Source: Panorpa germanica (lineage: Eukaryota > Arthropoda > Insecta > Mecoptera > Panorpidae). From it: a stretch of 64,000 nt of DNA. The first letter of the stretch is position 1. Every line of letters begins with the position of its first letter. Positions 1-12,235 of the stretch are shown piece after piece. Under the pieces are notes generated by a model. That model saw nothing but the letters and a program-made list of their open reading frames with translations. It did not search any database and was not told the DNA's origin. The stretch covers positions 4,030,001-4,094,000 of the forward strand of contig OY783209.1 in assembly GCA_963678705.1 (NCBI GenBank), read 5' to 3'. The position numbers were made by a program, and so were the translations under genes.

Positions 1-515
1 TCCAAATTTATTACGAAAATATTATCATATGGCCAACTTAAGATAAGGAAAAACAAAGTTACTTCAGATACTAACCAATATTTTTGTTTTCTTATGTTTC
101 CTTGAGATACTAATTTATAGTAGAACAGATATCAATACACATAACCATACTCTATTTAATTAAGTGCTTCATTTTTGTTTTGTAAAAATTTTAAAGACAA
201 GGTTTCAGTTAATGTATTATAAATATTAATTTATAAATTATACTTAGAAGTATAAGCACAGTACGTCTTTCAATTTTATAATTTCATTACGACATTATTG
301 AATCTATTACGACGGACAGAAATATCACAGCGTTTATGTTAAAATAATGTAAGGATGTTAATCTTTGTCGAAGTCTATCCTCAGCGCTCTTGTTATTCAA
401 ATATTAAAGTTCAGGTAATAAATAAACAATAAATAAGTAAATTCATATAATTAGTTAACTTTAACTTTAATTAACTTAATTAACTTCTGCATTATTTTAC
501 TTTATGTAAATCATA
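1..515. other. AT-rich intergenic sequence downstream of the transporter
   Basis: This lies past the 3' end of the minus-strand transporter and should hold its 3' UTR. I see no open frame, repeat or RNA gene in it. Confidence 0.5.
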
Positions 516-2989
516 CTATGAGAGTTCAGTATTGCTTATTGTTTCAGTATCTGCTTTACGTGTTCCAAATTTATTTCCACTTAATTTGTTTAATATCTCT
601 TCACTCGTTCTTCCTTTGGTTTCTGGTACAAAAACAATTGTAAAAATAATTCCTGCAACCATGCTTGTACCAAAAATCCAGAAACATACGTGAATTCCAG
701 CGACGCTTACAATATTGGTGAAAGACTAAAATAAAGAACACATTTGTTAAGATCTCAGATAAAATATCATTTAGTTAATGACACTTCAAGTTAAATTACC
801 TTAGTAATTAGAAAACCAAAAATAAAGTACATAAATGTGCAGAATGAGAGAGCGGTTCCTCGCAACTGAAAAAAACACAGAAGTTAAGATAAAAGTAACA
901 TAAATATATTTTCAACATAAATACTTGAGCATTATACTTCTGGAGAAAATATTTCCGATGTTACGAGAAACGAAATCGGTCCTAAACCACTGGTGTAGCT
1001 GATAGCAAAAATGGAAAGAGCTAAAACGGGAATCCATGTGCATGAATCAACTTCAACTTCATTCGCCATCAACTGCATAAAGATGGCTAAAGTAATATGT
1101 GAAACAGCTAATCCAAAAGTAGAAGCAAGTAGTAATACCTAAGAAAGCTGATAAAGTTAGTATTTCCAATATAATAGTTATATAGACTAAATATTATGAC
1201 CATATTTGCAAACCTTTCGGCCAGTTCGTTCGACGAAAGTAGTGGCGATAACGGAACCAAAAGATAATAATACACCGACAAGTATAGTTGCATTATCAGG
1301 AGAGAGAGAACTTCCTGCTTGTTCGAATATAAGATGCGCATAAGTAAGAATCACAAAACTAGCTCCCAATTGTTGAAAGAGTAATAAAGGAATACTTATA
1401 GCAAGCCCACGAAGAGCAGTAGGTGTCACTGAAAGGAATAATATCGTCAAATATATTTCACAACATTATTATTGAAACTGTTCTTTAAATCTTACAAAAA
1501 TCTTTGAAGGAAACCTTTGGAATTTCAGATAAAGAGAATGACTTAAGTTGTTTCAGGTCGTTTTCAACGGTTTCTATTTTCCTATCACTGTTGCTCTGCA
1601 TCCCGCGCAACCATAGAAGAGTTTTGTGCGCTTCCTAAACAAAAAGGAAACCAGATGATCGTTTAATACATAATGAAGAATATACGAGTATTATATTCAA
1701 TTCGCTATACTATACCTCTTCGTTGTCCGATCGAACTAAATATAATGGCGTTTCCGGTATGTATGCCATCAGTATTATAAAAGCGAGTATTGCTATAGCC
1801 AGTAGAAAATAAGAAAATGCACTGTAAGAAAGGTAAGGGCCAACTATGTAAGACATAGCCAAACCAACGTAGAATGCGATAGTTTGGACCGATCCCAATC
1901 TTCCTCGAATTTCCACTTCTGCAATTTCAACTATATAGACTGGGACAACAGAATAAACTCCTCCAGCAGCTATTCCCACGAAGACTCTAGCTGCATACAG
2001 ATAAATTGTAGATGTGGCTAATAATATTAATATCCAATTGATCTGAAATTTCAAAGAAGAAATGAAATATATTGAAGTTACTTTAGTTTTTTAATAAATT
2101 AAATTAAACTTACCATCAAAGATAACGGGATTAGACACAGTGCTGGTTTTCTTCCAAAATGGTTAGTAATGTATCCAAATAAAACTGCGCCTAATATAGC
2201 TACGAGAACGTGTATGCTTGCGGTCCATGATACTTCCTCTAAAGAAAGTGCATGTCCAATTGGAGAATCAGATGACATTAAAATGAAAAGGGATGGTGAT
2301 ATCCAGCCAACTGCATTTCCAAGACCTACTACGCCCAGGTTCGCTAAAATAATAATTGATATTTAGTAGAAGTAGAATGAGGGATGGCAAATACCGGCGG
2401 AACACAGTGAAGAGAAAAAGAGGAAAAAAGGAGAGATAGAACAATAAAATAATAAGAGCACTCCAGGTGAAATTGATCAAACGAAATACAATGAGGGGTA
2501 CAAAAGAATAAGGAAGAAATAATTAACGGAATATATAAAAGACAAAGACATACAAGAAGATTAGCGAGAAATAAATATTGGGAGGACATGGAAAGGAGAG
2601 TCTACAGAAATGAGAAAATGGAGCATATGATGTGGAATGTGATTTAAGGATTGTTAGTGAAAAGAAGATAGAGGATTTGTTGAGAGGAGACAGAGAGGAG
2701 GATGAAGAAAGGAAGACAAACACGAAAGAGAAAAAATCAGACATAGGGACAATATAAGATAGAAAAAATACTTATTGGAATATTAGAATGTTAGAATAGT
2801 TTAAAGAGAAGTGTAGTAATGAGATGTTAATTAAGTTATTTAACATTGAAGGAATACAAAGTATTGCATACATATATATTAAATTAATAAATACATAGTA
2901 TGACAAATAATATTTATTAAATTATTTATAATTATCTTACTTGCAATAGCAACTAAATATTGATTACGATGACACGTTTTGTCAGCCAT
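516..2989 (-). CDS. Tret1-like facilitated trehalose/sugar transporter, 8 exons, 478 aa
   Basis: A major facilitator superfamily sugar porter of the insect Tret1 type, expected in the plasma membrane with 12 membrane helices, moving trehalose or a related sugar down its gradient. Exons from 5' to 3': 2989-2941, 2343-2114, 2042-1716, 1634-1496, 1428-1214, 1138-938, 865-800, 725-516. All junctions are GT-AG, phases agree and the sum is 1,437 nt. The start MADKTCHRNQYLVAIA is followed by the loop NHFGRK near residue 80, PETPLYL near 188 at the end of helix 6, VERTGRK near 315, the GPISFLVTSEIFSPELRG block near 375 and PETKGRT near 446. These are the sugar-porter signature motifs in the right order. 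The length fits Tret1 forms lacking a long cytoplasmic N-terminus. Intron 1 (2344-2940) holds a purine-rich retroelement relic. The substrate cannot be read from the sequence, so trehalose specificity is inferred from the family; other insect Tret1-like paralogs may carry other sugars. Confidence 0.93.
2375..2770 (+). mobile_element. purine-rich retroelement relic in intron 1 of the transporter
   Basis: About 400 bases of strongly purine-rich plus strand, with repeated gaggaa, gaaaga and agagaa stretches and short highly charged frames. The texture matches the stretches at 11555-12235, 42955-43475 and 60705-61030, two of which share a tail. I read it as a decayed ORF1-like part of a non-LTR retrotransposon. 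The family is not identified. Confidence 0.4.
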
Positions 2990-3411
2990 TGTTATCACTG
3001 TTAGGTATTCCAGTACTATCTTTTACTGCTACATTGCATTATTTATATATCTTGCATTATCACCACGTATAATAGAGCGGCACGATTCGAGAACTACTAA
3101 ATTTTTAAATGTACATTTCATTATATTGAGGAAGTCTGTTATGCAAATTTTATATGTATATTCTAATATCTTTGAATAATTTATTAATATTAAGTCAATT
3201 CAAATACTACAAGAATTGGACTCATTCATTTAAATTTGGTACAACATGGTTTTACGTTTACTTCTGTAAAAATATTTATAGCACAACAGACCTCAATACT
3301 CAGTTATATACTTCTTTATTTAATTAAAAGTGTTTCCTTTTTTTATAACACTGTTAGAGTTAAGGTTTCGGTTAATATATTATTAATAATAATGATTAAA
3401 TTATACTTTTA

Positions 3412-4050
3412 ATGGGCTTATGTCCTATGTCTTAATTTCTCTAAAAGTGTACTATATATTGATAAAGTGGGTTACTAGAACCTCAAATGCTCAATTATTT
3501 TTTAATAACTCCTTATATGTTAAGAGATATTAACAATTAAAAAAGTAATTTTGTCTCTTTAATTATAAAAGGGACTCAACGTTGTACACATTCCAAGTGC
3601 ATGTGACATCACAATCCTTGTGTAAGGTTACCAACCTTACAGCTCATAAATCTTTGCTATACGTATTTATATATCAAAATATCAAATATTATTTACAGCT
3701 ATTTCAAGGAACAATCAAATTTCAATATAATGTCTGCCTTAGCAGGGTTAAATAAAATAAAAACTTATTATTCTTTGATTTGACTTGATTATTTGACTAC
3801 CAACAGCTACAGAACATTACCACAGCACTGACCTACTCAAACAAATAACTGATGTTAAAATGCATTTCACGTCATACAAATATGGCCGACCATTTCTAGC
3901 GTTAAAACTACAATTCAAACTTTTAATTGCTATATCTCCGTCAACATTTAGATATTTAATAAAATATACACGCCAATACACATTTATTAACATCAATTTT
4001 AATCAACAATTGAAAAATCGACCACTAAAAAATGAGGACACAATCCCATT
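3412..4050 (-). repeat. TIR repeat family, full-length copy (reverse)
   Basis: About 639 bp, bounded by ATGGGCTTATGTCC on the left and GGACACAATCCCAT on the right, so the ends are inverted repeats. It aligns along its length, in reverse, with 34918-35554. Partial copies lie at 17474, 52522 and 62405. There is no coding capacity of note, so it looks like a MITE or other non-autonomous DNA element. Flanks read TA on both sides, which might be a target duplication, but this is not certain. Confidence 0.75.
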
Positions 4051-5639
4051 ATAAATTATACTGGGTTCGATTCCGAGAGATTGATTGATAACTTACAATA
4101 TACAAGTATATCGCACAAAGGGGCTATGTTATAGAAAGCTATTCAAACTATTAAAGAGAACATAACTAACGTATTTTCGCAAAACACAGTTACGTATTTA
4201 ATATAATAAACTTTACCTTTTACATGCACTTTTTTTAGGTTAATATAGTGTAAGATTACATAACAAAACTCATTTTACGAGATAAACTAATGTTTCCTGG
4301 CGGTAATAAGGCTTTTTATGCAAGATTATATAATGTTATATATTAAATTAATATATTATTAAAAGATTTTAAATGTTTTTTCTATTTATTCATTGATATT
4401 GTAATAGAAATATGTAAAACTTAGGTAGTAGTTAAGCAAAAAATATTTCGTTTAATATTGCATCAATTTACGTTTGGTGTGCTTGCACTTGCTGCATAAC
4501 AAATGATTTTAATAATCAACTGGTATTTATTATTAGATCATTAACCTGTATAAGTAACATTATCTTATTCAACAATTAGTAGTACAATACGGATAATTTG
4601 TTATTCAATTATTCTAGCATCTGTTCCATGTTCAAATAGTGGCCATTGTTTCGCTGGCAGTGTTTATTTCCATTGTTTCGTTCTATTGGTTTGTTGGATT
4701 AATTAAACTATCAACAGGGGCACTTCAAGTAATCGAATTTGTTAGTAACAATAGTTTATTTATAAATAAAACATCTATACTCAGGGTCGGTGCACGGTCA
4801 AAAACCCCAAATGACTTTACAGGCCCATTAGATGATCCGTCTCTGAATATCCGTGCATTTTTCTAACGTTTTCTCTAAAGGATACATTAATATCTTTTAA
4901 ATTAGCTATAATTTGTTTTCCTTTCAAAAAACAAAAACCATCTACGCACAAAATCTTACAAGCTCTTGTATTTATGAAGTTATAAAATATATTTATATCC
5001 TAAAACTTTATTTTTTATGTTTATTTGAACTTTGACACGATAGCTACCACTCTTCTTCGAACCCCTTCCCACTCGTTCAACTATAAATGTTTGAAATCTA
5101 AACTTTAGTATAACAGGAAATAACAGTAACATATAAAACAAGAATATGCGAACACTTTCACGGCAATAAAAAAACATTTCAAAAATCACTCATCCTCTGT
5201 GATTTTATATGTTTGTTCTGGCGCCAAAATATTTTCAACATTTCTCTGTATTCTCCCTCACCCTCTCATGTTCTCCCACTCTTCGCCAGTTAAATGTGAA
5301 CCTCAAAACCAACAACCCTTAAAAATACTGTTGTAGTAATGTACTCAAACAAGTTAGAAGGCTGCTTTTATTTATGGGGTGGATCCATTTTAATACTGGA
5401 GATAAAATGTCTTCAAAAAGTCAACCAGTTTGTACGCAAATCGAATAAGTAAGAATATCTATATAATTTTTACAGTTTATGTTCTTTTTAAATAGAAATT
5501 AAACCATTCAAATCAGATCAACTCTGTTTTAATATCGTACTGTATTTAGTTATTGTTACAATTTCTTTCATTTATATTTACAGTTCTGCCATTTAATTTC
5601 AACCGAATTTGTCATCCTCTTTAAACATAAACTAATCTC
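4051..5639. other. intergenic, no supported gene
   Basis: AT-rich sequence. A plus-strand 75-codon frame at 4639-4866 has a hydrophobic start but no recognisable domain and no splice or promoter support. I see no clear repeats. Confidence 0.4.
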
Positions 5640-5960
5640 TCTAATAAAATCTTTTTCTGTACCTATACTGGACAAGCTTTCTCTTTGTCACGTTCTCTTT
5701 TCATTTTTACATTCCTTTTTCTCCACTTCTGGCATTGATATCCGTCCCTAGAGTCTATAGCTATACCTTCTTTTCTAGAAGTCCTGCTTTTATTTCCTTG
5801 TTTCAGTTCGTGGTTACGTTCTCCTCACTTGCTTTTGCTTTGTTCTTCCTCTTTCCACTACTTTCAATTCATTTCTCTCTTTATTCCAAACTTATATCTC
5901 ACCTTCCACCCACAGTTTGCTGAACGCTTATCTTTATATCCCTTGCCCCGGTCATGTCCT
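5640..5960 (-). mobile_element. pyrimidine-rich stretch, probable reversed purine-rich retroelement relic
   Basis: The plus strand is rich in ttctctt, ttttcc and ctcctc runs; its complement has the purine-rich, charged-frame look of the relics at 2375-2770 and 60705-61030. No tail was recognised, so the assignment rests on composition only. Confidence 0.3.
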
Positions 5961-5989
5961 CAACTTAAAAGCACCAGAATGAAAATTAA

Positions 5990-6090
5990 AATAAATTTAG
6001 ATAAAAAATTTCAATCTAAAAATGGAATATAAATTTGATATGAAATTAAAGCCACACACAAAAGATAATCGACGGGGGTAAACTCTAGTT
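5990..6090 (+). repeat. dispersed repeat fragment (tttcaatttaaaaatggaat family)
   Basis: It shares the core aatctaaaaatggaat followed by an A-rich stretch and gacgggggtaa with fragments at 11035-11175, 49565-49740 and 54355-54460. The family is not identified. Confidence 0.4.
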
Positions 6091-7840
6091 CATTTGATAT
6101 TTAGACAGCTGGAGTATACTTTATTTCATTTCTTAGTATTTCTCCTAGAGGCATAGAGTATGGTCCATTACCCCTTGTTACCATCTAGAAACCGTTCGTA
6201 GCCCTGCTTAGCCATCCCTTGACATTTGCAGGAAACTTTTCTAAGGGGGTACCAATCTAACCATCCCTCTCTCTTACCCAACACATAAAGAAAATAACAA
6301 AACTACTTCACTTCTGCTAAAAACTGATCAAACTTCGCTTATTTTATTTGTCGCTAAATTGAGTTTTACAATACCACTAAAATATCGGAGTTGTACGGGT
6401 AGGTACCCTGGATTAATGATTTTAGACCTGAGGAATAAGAGATGATAAAGATTATGAGTATTATCGTTTAATTAATATGTCATAATATAGAAAGAGCAAA
6501 GTATGGATACTATATTGTGTTTACATAATCATAAAAACTAATTTAGAAACTTTTAGACCCAGTCAAACACTTGAGTTTTATTCAGAGTAGCATCACCGAA
6601 CTGTGCTTGGAGTCACTGCAAAATTTCACTCGATTTGACACCTTAATTGGTGAGGAAACTAATAATAACGCGTTACGCAACAGATGCTATTACATTCGGT
6701 TCACTTACAGCGATATTAAAATAGTGGATGTCATTGGGATATGATTGAAAAGTTTGTTGTAGTTGCGTAATCGTTTTCGTAGTACGACTCGAATTAATTA
6801 AGTAATAACTTTTGTCGAAGTCTGTACCGGCAGAGTTATAATACTTACAAACCACATGTAACGTTTAATAAAATATTCAACTTAACATTGTCTCATTTAA
6901 ATAATGAAATGATCAATCATTTTTGTTTTTTAAAGCATCTGAAAGAAATAGTTTTGTATCTTATTAGAAAATCTACCAATTTGTTTCTCTATTACATAGA
7001 AGAACTATGTGTAACTACAAGTAAATGTATTTGCCTCTCGTTCACTCTCATTGGTCTATATACAAATGATTGGAACTTTAATTAAATTTTTCTCGAAACC
7101 AATAGGACCAATCGACTTCAAATTTTCTGTATAATACGACAACTACCTTAATTACAACGCACTACATTCAGTTTTAAAGACCTAAATCTTTCCACGCTCA
7201 GCAGAGGTGCAAATTCTGAATTTCCCGGTTTTCTCCACATTTTATACATTTAATGTGGAAAGAAGGAAGTGTTACAAAAAGGAATTTTAATGAGATTTAA
7301 ACATACTTTATCAAGTAATCTTAAATAATCATCTCTAAAAATAAAGAAGAAGATTTTCTCTTGAGAAAGTCGTAAAAAGAATTTTATTATTATTATATGC
7401 AGTATGCTTTGTGAATATAAACTTTACTTTACTTTACATAAAACATAAACAGTTTTTAGTTTAAGACCGTGAATTTAGAGACAAGTAATACCGTTATGTA
7501 CAAGCATATATAAAGACAGTTTAGGGTCGCACAGAAACTTAGCCTGCATTAAAATAAACCATATAAGGGATTAGTGCGAAATATACTGTTTTATTTACTT
7601 TATTATAAAGTTATTCAAGAATATTATTAATTTAAAGACGGTATCAGTATGGGTTTACAATGGTCATGTAGCCAAGATCGTTGAGCCGTTGATATAGTGA
7701 ACCAAAAATACGAGAGGATTAAGAAAGATATCACCGAAAAGCAAGACAAATCGTCGTTTCGACGTTGTTCTTCGTCGGAATTCATATTTGTAAAGCATTA
7801 ATATTGGATATATCGCATCAAACATAGCGTGTAAGAGGAA
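6091..7840. other. intergenic, no supported gene
   Basis: AT-rich. Two short frames, at 6673-6855 (minus) and 6888-7085 (plus), have no recognisable content. I see no RNA gene or repeat I can support. Confidence 0.4.
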
Positions 7841-8023
7841 GCGATAAAGGCAAAGAGAGATATAGCTGCCGAGTGTCCTATCTGCCTCTTTCTAGGCGAA
7901 CTGCTGCTACTGGCTTGGCTGATTGGGGGTGAGGTAGGGGTAAGCAAGCAAGTAGACGCAGTGCTCGGCTAGAAAGAGACACAGAGGACACTCGACAGCT
8001 GTTCCTCTCTTTGCCGTTATCGC
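7841..8023. repeat. 183-bp imperfect inverted repeat (hairpin element)
   Basis: The left arm starts GCGATAAAGGCAAAGAGAG and the reverse complement of the right end reads GCGATAACGGCAAAGAGAG. Pairing continues through GAGTGTCC and CTCTTTCTAG for roughly 60 bp per arm, with about a 60-bp centre. It is more GC-rich than its surroundings. It could be a small MITE or a hairpin RNA source. Confidence 0.65.
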
Positions 8024-9089
8024 AGTATTCAGCTTCTTGCGCACTCAATTCTTATACTTCTATGGTATCAAATGTAGAAGGAAGGGAAGCGAGTCTATTG
8101 TGGAATTGATGTGCCTTGCTAGAATTGTTCTCGTTGGCAATGCCGAAACAATTGGTAATCCGGCCGACCGGACTCTCAGGTCAGCAGCTCGACCAGCTTC
8201 GAATGCTCACATGATTATAAGTAGCAGTCATGTCAAAGGCGAGTTGCTGCTGCGAATTGTGTTATGTGCTAATGTGGAAGGGAGGAAGGTCAGTGACAGT
8301 GAAAATAGAAATGTTGTAGTAACTTGTATGCGAGCTACTGACCCAATCGCATATGACAGTAACTCGCATAATATAGTCAGACTGTGCGAGTAGCATTCGT
8401 TTGTTATCTAACTTAAAATATAGAGATAAAAATTAATATTATTATTAGAAATTATTTATAATATATAGGGTATTAAGAGTTCTTACAAACTATTACATAA
8501 AAAGCACACATTTTACAATAAATAATGTATTTCGTATGTAGAGCTTAACATAACCTTACTTTCTGTAATGATTGATGAATAAAATAACGCCTAACTAGAT
8601 TAAACTAGGCAAAACCCTTAACGCACAAAATACACATGTGTTACGTCATACATTTCAAGTAATGTTATTTATTCAAAAACCTTGTATTTAGAATAGTATA
8701 TACGACCATATCTATTGTATATGTATGTATGTGTGTGTGACAATGATACAAGTAATTTATCAAATTATGAATGTAAGTGTTATGAAACTGTTACAGTCAG
8801 ATTTAAATGTCGAGAAATTTAATGAAATGTTTAGTAAGATATCATTTGAAATGAAATAACAATTAGGAAATGTCTTATAAAGTTAAGAAGTATCCTTTCT
8901 AGTAACCAGTGATATAGCATGGTTCATGCTAATGATGGTCTCACACAAAATTTCGTTATTTGTGGATCAAATCGGTTTCCTTAAATGGCGTATTTACAAT
9001 TATGTCCTAAAAACTTTAAAACGTTTTATTTAGTAAATACTTTTGAACATTTTTTATGTCATTTTCGTTTTTCTATTTCTATACAATAC
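8024..9089. other. intergenic; an unrecognised 118-codon frame
   Basis: A plus-strand frame at 8037-8393 begins just after the inverted repeat. It has mixed composition and no domain I recognise, so I do not call it a gene. A short TATG/TG microsatellite lies near 8710-8740. The rest is AT-rich. Confidence 0.35.
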
Positions 9090-9500
9090 TGTTAGAATAG
9101 TTGCCTAACTCTGGATTGCAGGAATTTAAGGACATGTTACAGAGAGTATAGTCAACAGTGTTAAGGGAATAGCAAATAGTAGTTGTAAGAGTAACAGCTC
9201 TTCTGATGGTCTCCATCCTCCACAGTTCGTAGTGCTGTGTGTTCTCCGGTTCTAGTTCCAGTTCCAGTGTTGTTGAGAGCAATAGAGCGCGAGGGTTGAT
9301 GGCGCCAGTTTGTGCACCAGGGAACTTTTTGAGCTATTTCTCAACACGTCATAAAGACTTTATTTGCGACAGGGACGAAATAGATCGCTGAACGATTATC
9401 CTAAGCTATTTTATTTTGCTTGTTGCAGTTGTAGAAGTTTCTTCATCCACTTTTAATACGATTTTTATTGTTATATGCAAATAAATCTATTTTCACAACA
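9090..9500 (+). mobile_element. candidate solo LTR, 411 bp
   Basis: Starts TGTTAGAATAG and ends CTATTTTCACAACA, giving the TGTT...AACA ends typical of retroviral-type LTRs. The flanks aatac and gatac agree at four of five bases, like an aged 5-bp target duplication. An AATAAA at 9480-9485 sits near the 3' end, as expected for a polyadenylation signal in plus orientation. It is more GC-rich inside than the surrounding DNA. No internal region or second LTR is seen in the window. Confidence 0.5.
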
Positions 9501-11034
9501 GATACCCTTTGTTAAGTTTCTGTCACTTTTGAACTTCAATTTTGGCACGCATCATCTTTTTAGTCGCTTGAATTTTGACAGGTGAAGTGATTTTGCCTGA
9601 CACTGACATTTTATATGAACGACTATCATGATACAAATTCATAGATTTTAATAAATATAATTTCGAGTGGAATCCAAATTGTTTACTTGGAAACCGTTAA
9701 AAATCAAATAAAATATTTACTTTTTATGAAATTTAGTATCATTCCCACTCACTGCTTTAATTTAATTTTGTATTTAATTTAAATTGTTTAGCATATGGCA
9801 ATACGCGTAGTCATTCACAGTACCATTTTTAATTTAAATTATTTTTTAAGCTTTCTTAGTTTTTTTAGAACCTTACAAAGCCCAATGTTTTAAATTAAGA
9901 ATATTAAATTAAGAAGAACTATATTATACTATAACCTCCAAAATGTGACAATCTGTCAAAATGCAGTAAGATTAACTTTTAAAAGAAGTTTAATATCAGT
10001 TTTTGAAAAGTATAGAAGAGAAAACAGTTTCTATTACTAATTATTATTTATATAAGCAATTTTAATTATTTCACATATAATTTTGTCGAACTGTCAAAGT
10101 TTATATTACTAACGATGCATACGCACCAACTAAATTAAATAAACTTAAATAAAAACACAAATGTGAAAAGGAATGCTTAAACGAAAACCTGAAATCTAGA
10201 TTACAATATTAAATAAAAACAGTAAATTAAATATCAAAACATTGAGTGGGAATGAGGCTTTAACCTTCAAACCTTAATATATATTTTCAACTGCGTTCTT
10301 AAGCTTATTTGAAAATTGAAAATCATTTTTAATTATCTATTACAGTTTTCGAATAATCGGCGTTTAATAAACTATTTAGACCTTAATTTTCTGATATCTC
10401 GTAAGCTAAAATACCCAACTATAACGTTACGAAGCTTTGTCGCGCTGTAAGAATCCGCATTGCAGAATCCCGCGTTATAGTAGGTCTCACTGTATATATA
10501 AACAGCTGTCATAACTTACCTGGTTCCACTCTGCGTTTAATAATATATATACATGCAATATTGATATATATTAAGTTGTGTGCGAAGCGCGAAGACATTT
10601 TACTCGGCCTATAGTTGAGCTAGGGGTATGTTTTTTAGGGGTATTTCACCCTCTATCATCCACTTGACTCCCTTTACCCGCCAATCTGCATTCCACATTC
10701 TACATCTGTCCGGAACCTGACGTCTACCTTGCGTGTACATACACTAATACTAACTTCAAGTGGTGGCTTGGCATGTTTGTAATTTGCAAAACGTTTTTAT
10801 TAGCTTCTCTAAAAGAACATTCCTAACACCAACATACCCCTAACATCTCAACCCCCGTCCAATCTTCATCACCACCCTTTCCTACAACACAGACATTTAT
10901 CTAAAACCCACATGTGAGTCGGGACTCAGACAATCTAACTAAAATATACTAGATGTCTGACTTTGTTCTGTGCAAATTCTGTACAGTAGCAAGAATAATT
11001 TATGTATCAAAAGATATTTTGATTTTTGATATTT
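9501..11034. other. intergenic, no supported gene
   Basis: AT-rich sequence. A GAGTGGGAATGA string near 10240 and its reverse near 9740 hint at another aged inverted-end element, but the match is too short to call. No coding region is supported. Confidence 0.35.
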
Positions 11035-11175
11035 TGAAAAAAAATTTTGACCAGTTTATATGAGGAATTATTTGTTGTTATACGTAAAATTAATATAGAC
11101 CGATTTAAACATTTCCATTTAAAGGTGGAATTAAAACAAAAGACAGACGTTGCTTTGCAACGGGGGTAATCGCTG
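11035..11175 (+). repeat. dispersed repeat fragment with GACGTTGCTTTGCAACGGGG end
   Basis: Shares an upstream block (cagtttatatgaggaattatt), the aaaggtggaattaaaa core and the gacgttgctttgc tail with 49565-49740. A related tail (acgttgctttgtgacggg) occurs near 17032. Family unknown. Confidence 0.45.
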
Positions 11176-11554
11176 GTTATGTTATATTTATGTCAGTGTA
11201 CAAACCATTAAAAAGCGAGGAGTAATCTGTAGGGAAATCAACAGTCAACATCTCAGCTCAACAAATTATCCACGTATGTAAAAAACATTCTGTTGTTTTA
11301 ATGTGTTATAGTAGTTATACTTATACGATACCTTGCATACCGAAACAATATTAAAACTACTTAAATAATAAATAAAATTAATATAGCCGTCAGTAAACTC
11401 AAACTCTTTAGTCTGTCAGACTTTTTGTTTGTTTTATGTTAAAATATACAAAAGTAACAATAACACAATCCTGTCTGCCATAATAATGAATTCTGCGGAT
11501 TTGAGAAATCAAATTTTATGTAAAAGTAAGGTTATGAAATTATACTTTAGTTAT

Positions 11555-12235
11555 ATTTTTATTATTATTATTTATTATATTAATTGTGTGCCTTTCGGCT
11601 TTACAATCTTTATTATTATATTTCTTAATGCATTTCATTCTTATATTCAAAGTTAAAACTAAACTTAAACTATTCTAGACTATTACTACTTCGAACAGTA
11701 CTTTCTTTTCTTGATCCTCTCTTTTCATGTCCCCTACTTCTCCTTCCTTATTGCCTGTATCTTCATCTCTCACCTCTTGCCTTCCTTGTCTCCTCTCGAC
11801 AAACCCTCTATTATCTTTTCACTATCCTTCCTGCCTTCTCTCTTCGTTTTCACTTCTCCACTTATGTCTATTACAGGCAAAAACACTCTATCTTTACTAT
11901 TTCCTCTTGACTCTCTTACTTTACTATTTCTTCTTGACTCCCTTCCTTTACTATTTTATTATTGTCTCTATCTCCGACATCCACTTCTTGTCCTTATCTC
12001 CTTTCCGCAAATTCTCTATTTTTCTGGACTGAAGTTTAACTGTTTCCTCGCTACTTCTCTCTTTCTCCTGCTTCCCTTCACTGCCTCTTTTAGTACTTCT
12101 TCTCTCTTCATGTTCCCCATGCAACCCAGCTACGAGCTTATTTATTGTCCTGTTTTTTATTTCCGGCATCCACCTCTTTCCTTCACTGCCTTCCTTTAAT
12201 AGCTGGCCAATATTCATCTCGCTCACTACTTTTTC
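11555..12235 (-). mobile_element. non-LTR retrotransposon relic with charged frame and 3' tail (reverse)
   Basis: On the minus strand a purine-rich region contains a 91-codon highly charged, coiled-coil-like frame at 12226-11951. It is followed by a tail with CCGAAAGGCAC and an AT-rich end at about 11690-11560. The same tail in the other orientation ends the copy at 60705-61030. The plus-strand frames here (up to 162 codons) are low-complexity shadows of this. It looks like a LINE-type ORF1 piece plus 3' end, truncated. Confidence 0.5.

Noticed and set aside
8037-8393. A 118-codon frame as a gene
   Set aside because: No recognisable domain, no splice or promoter support, and it adjoins a hairpin repeat.
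9730-10260. Possible inverted-end element (GAGTGGGAATGA and its reverse)
   Set aside because: Only about a dozen bases match and the sequence between is plain AT-rich DNA.
11711-12199. A 162-codon plus-strand frame
   Set aside because: Low-complexity Ser/Leu/Phe translation of a pyrimidine-rich strand; it is the antisense of the charged retroelement frame.
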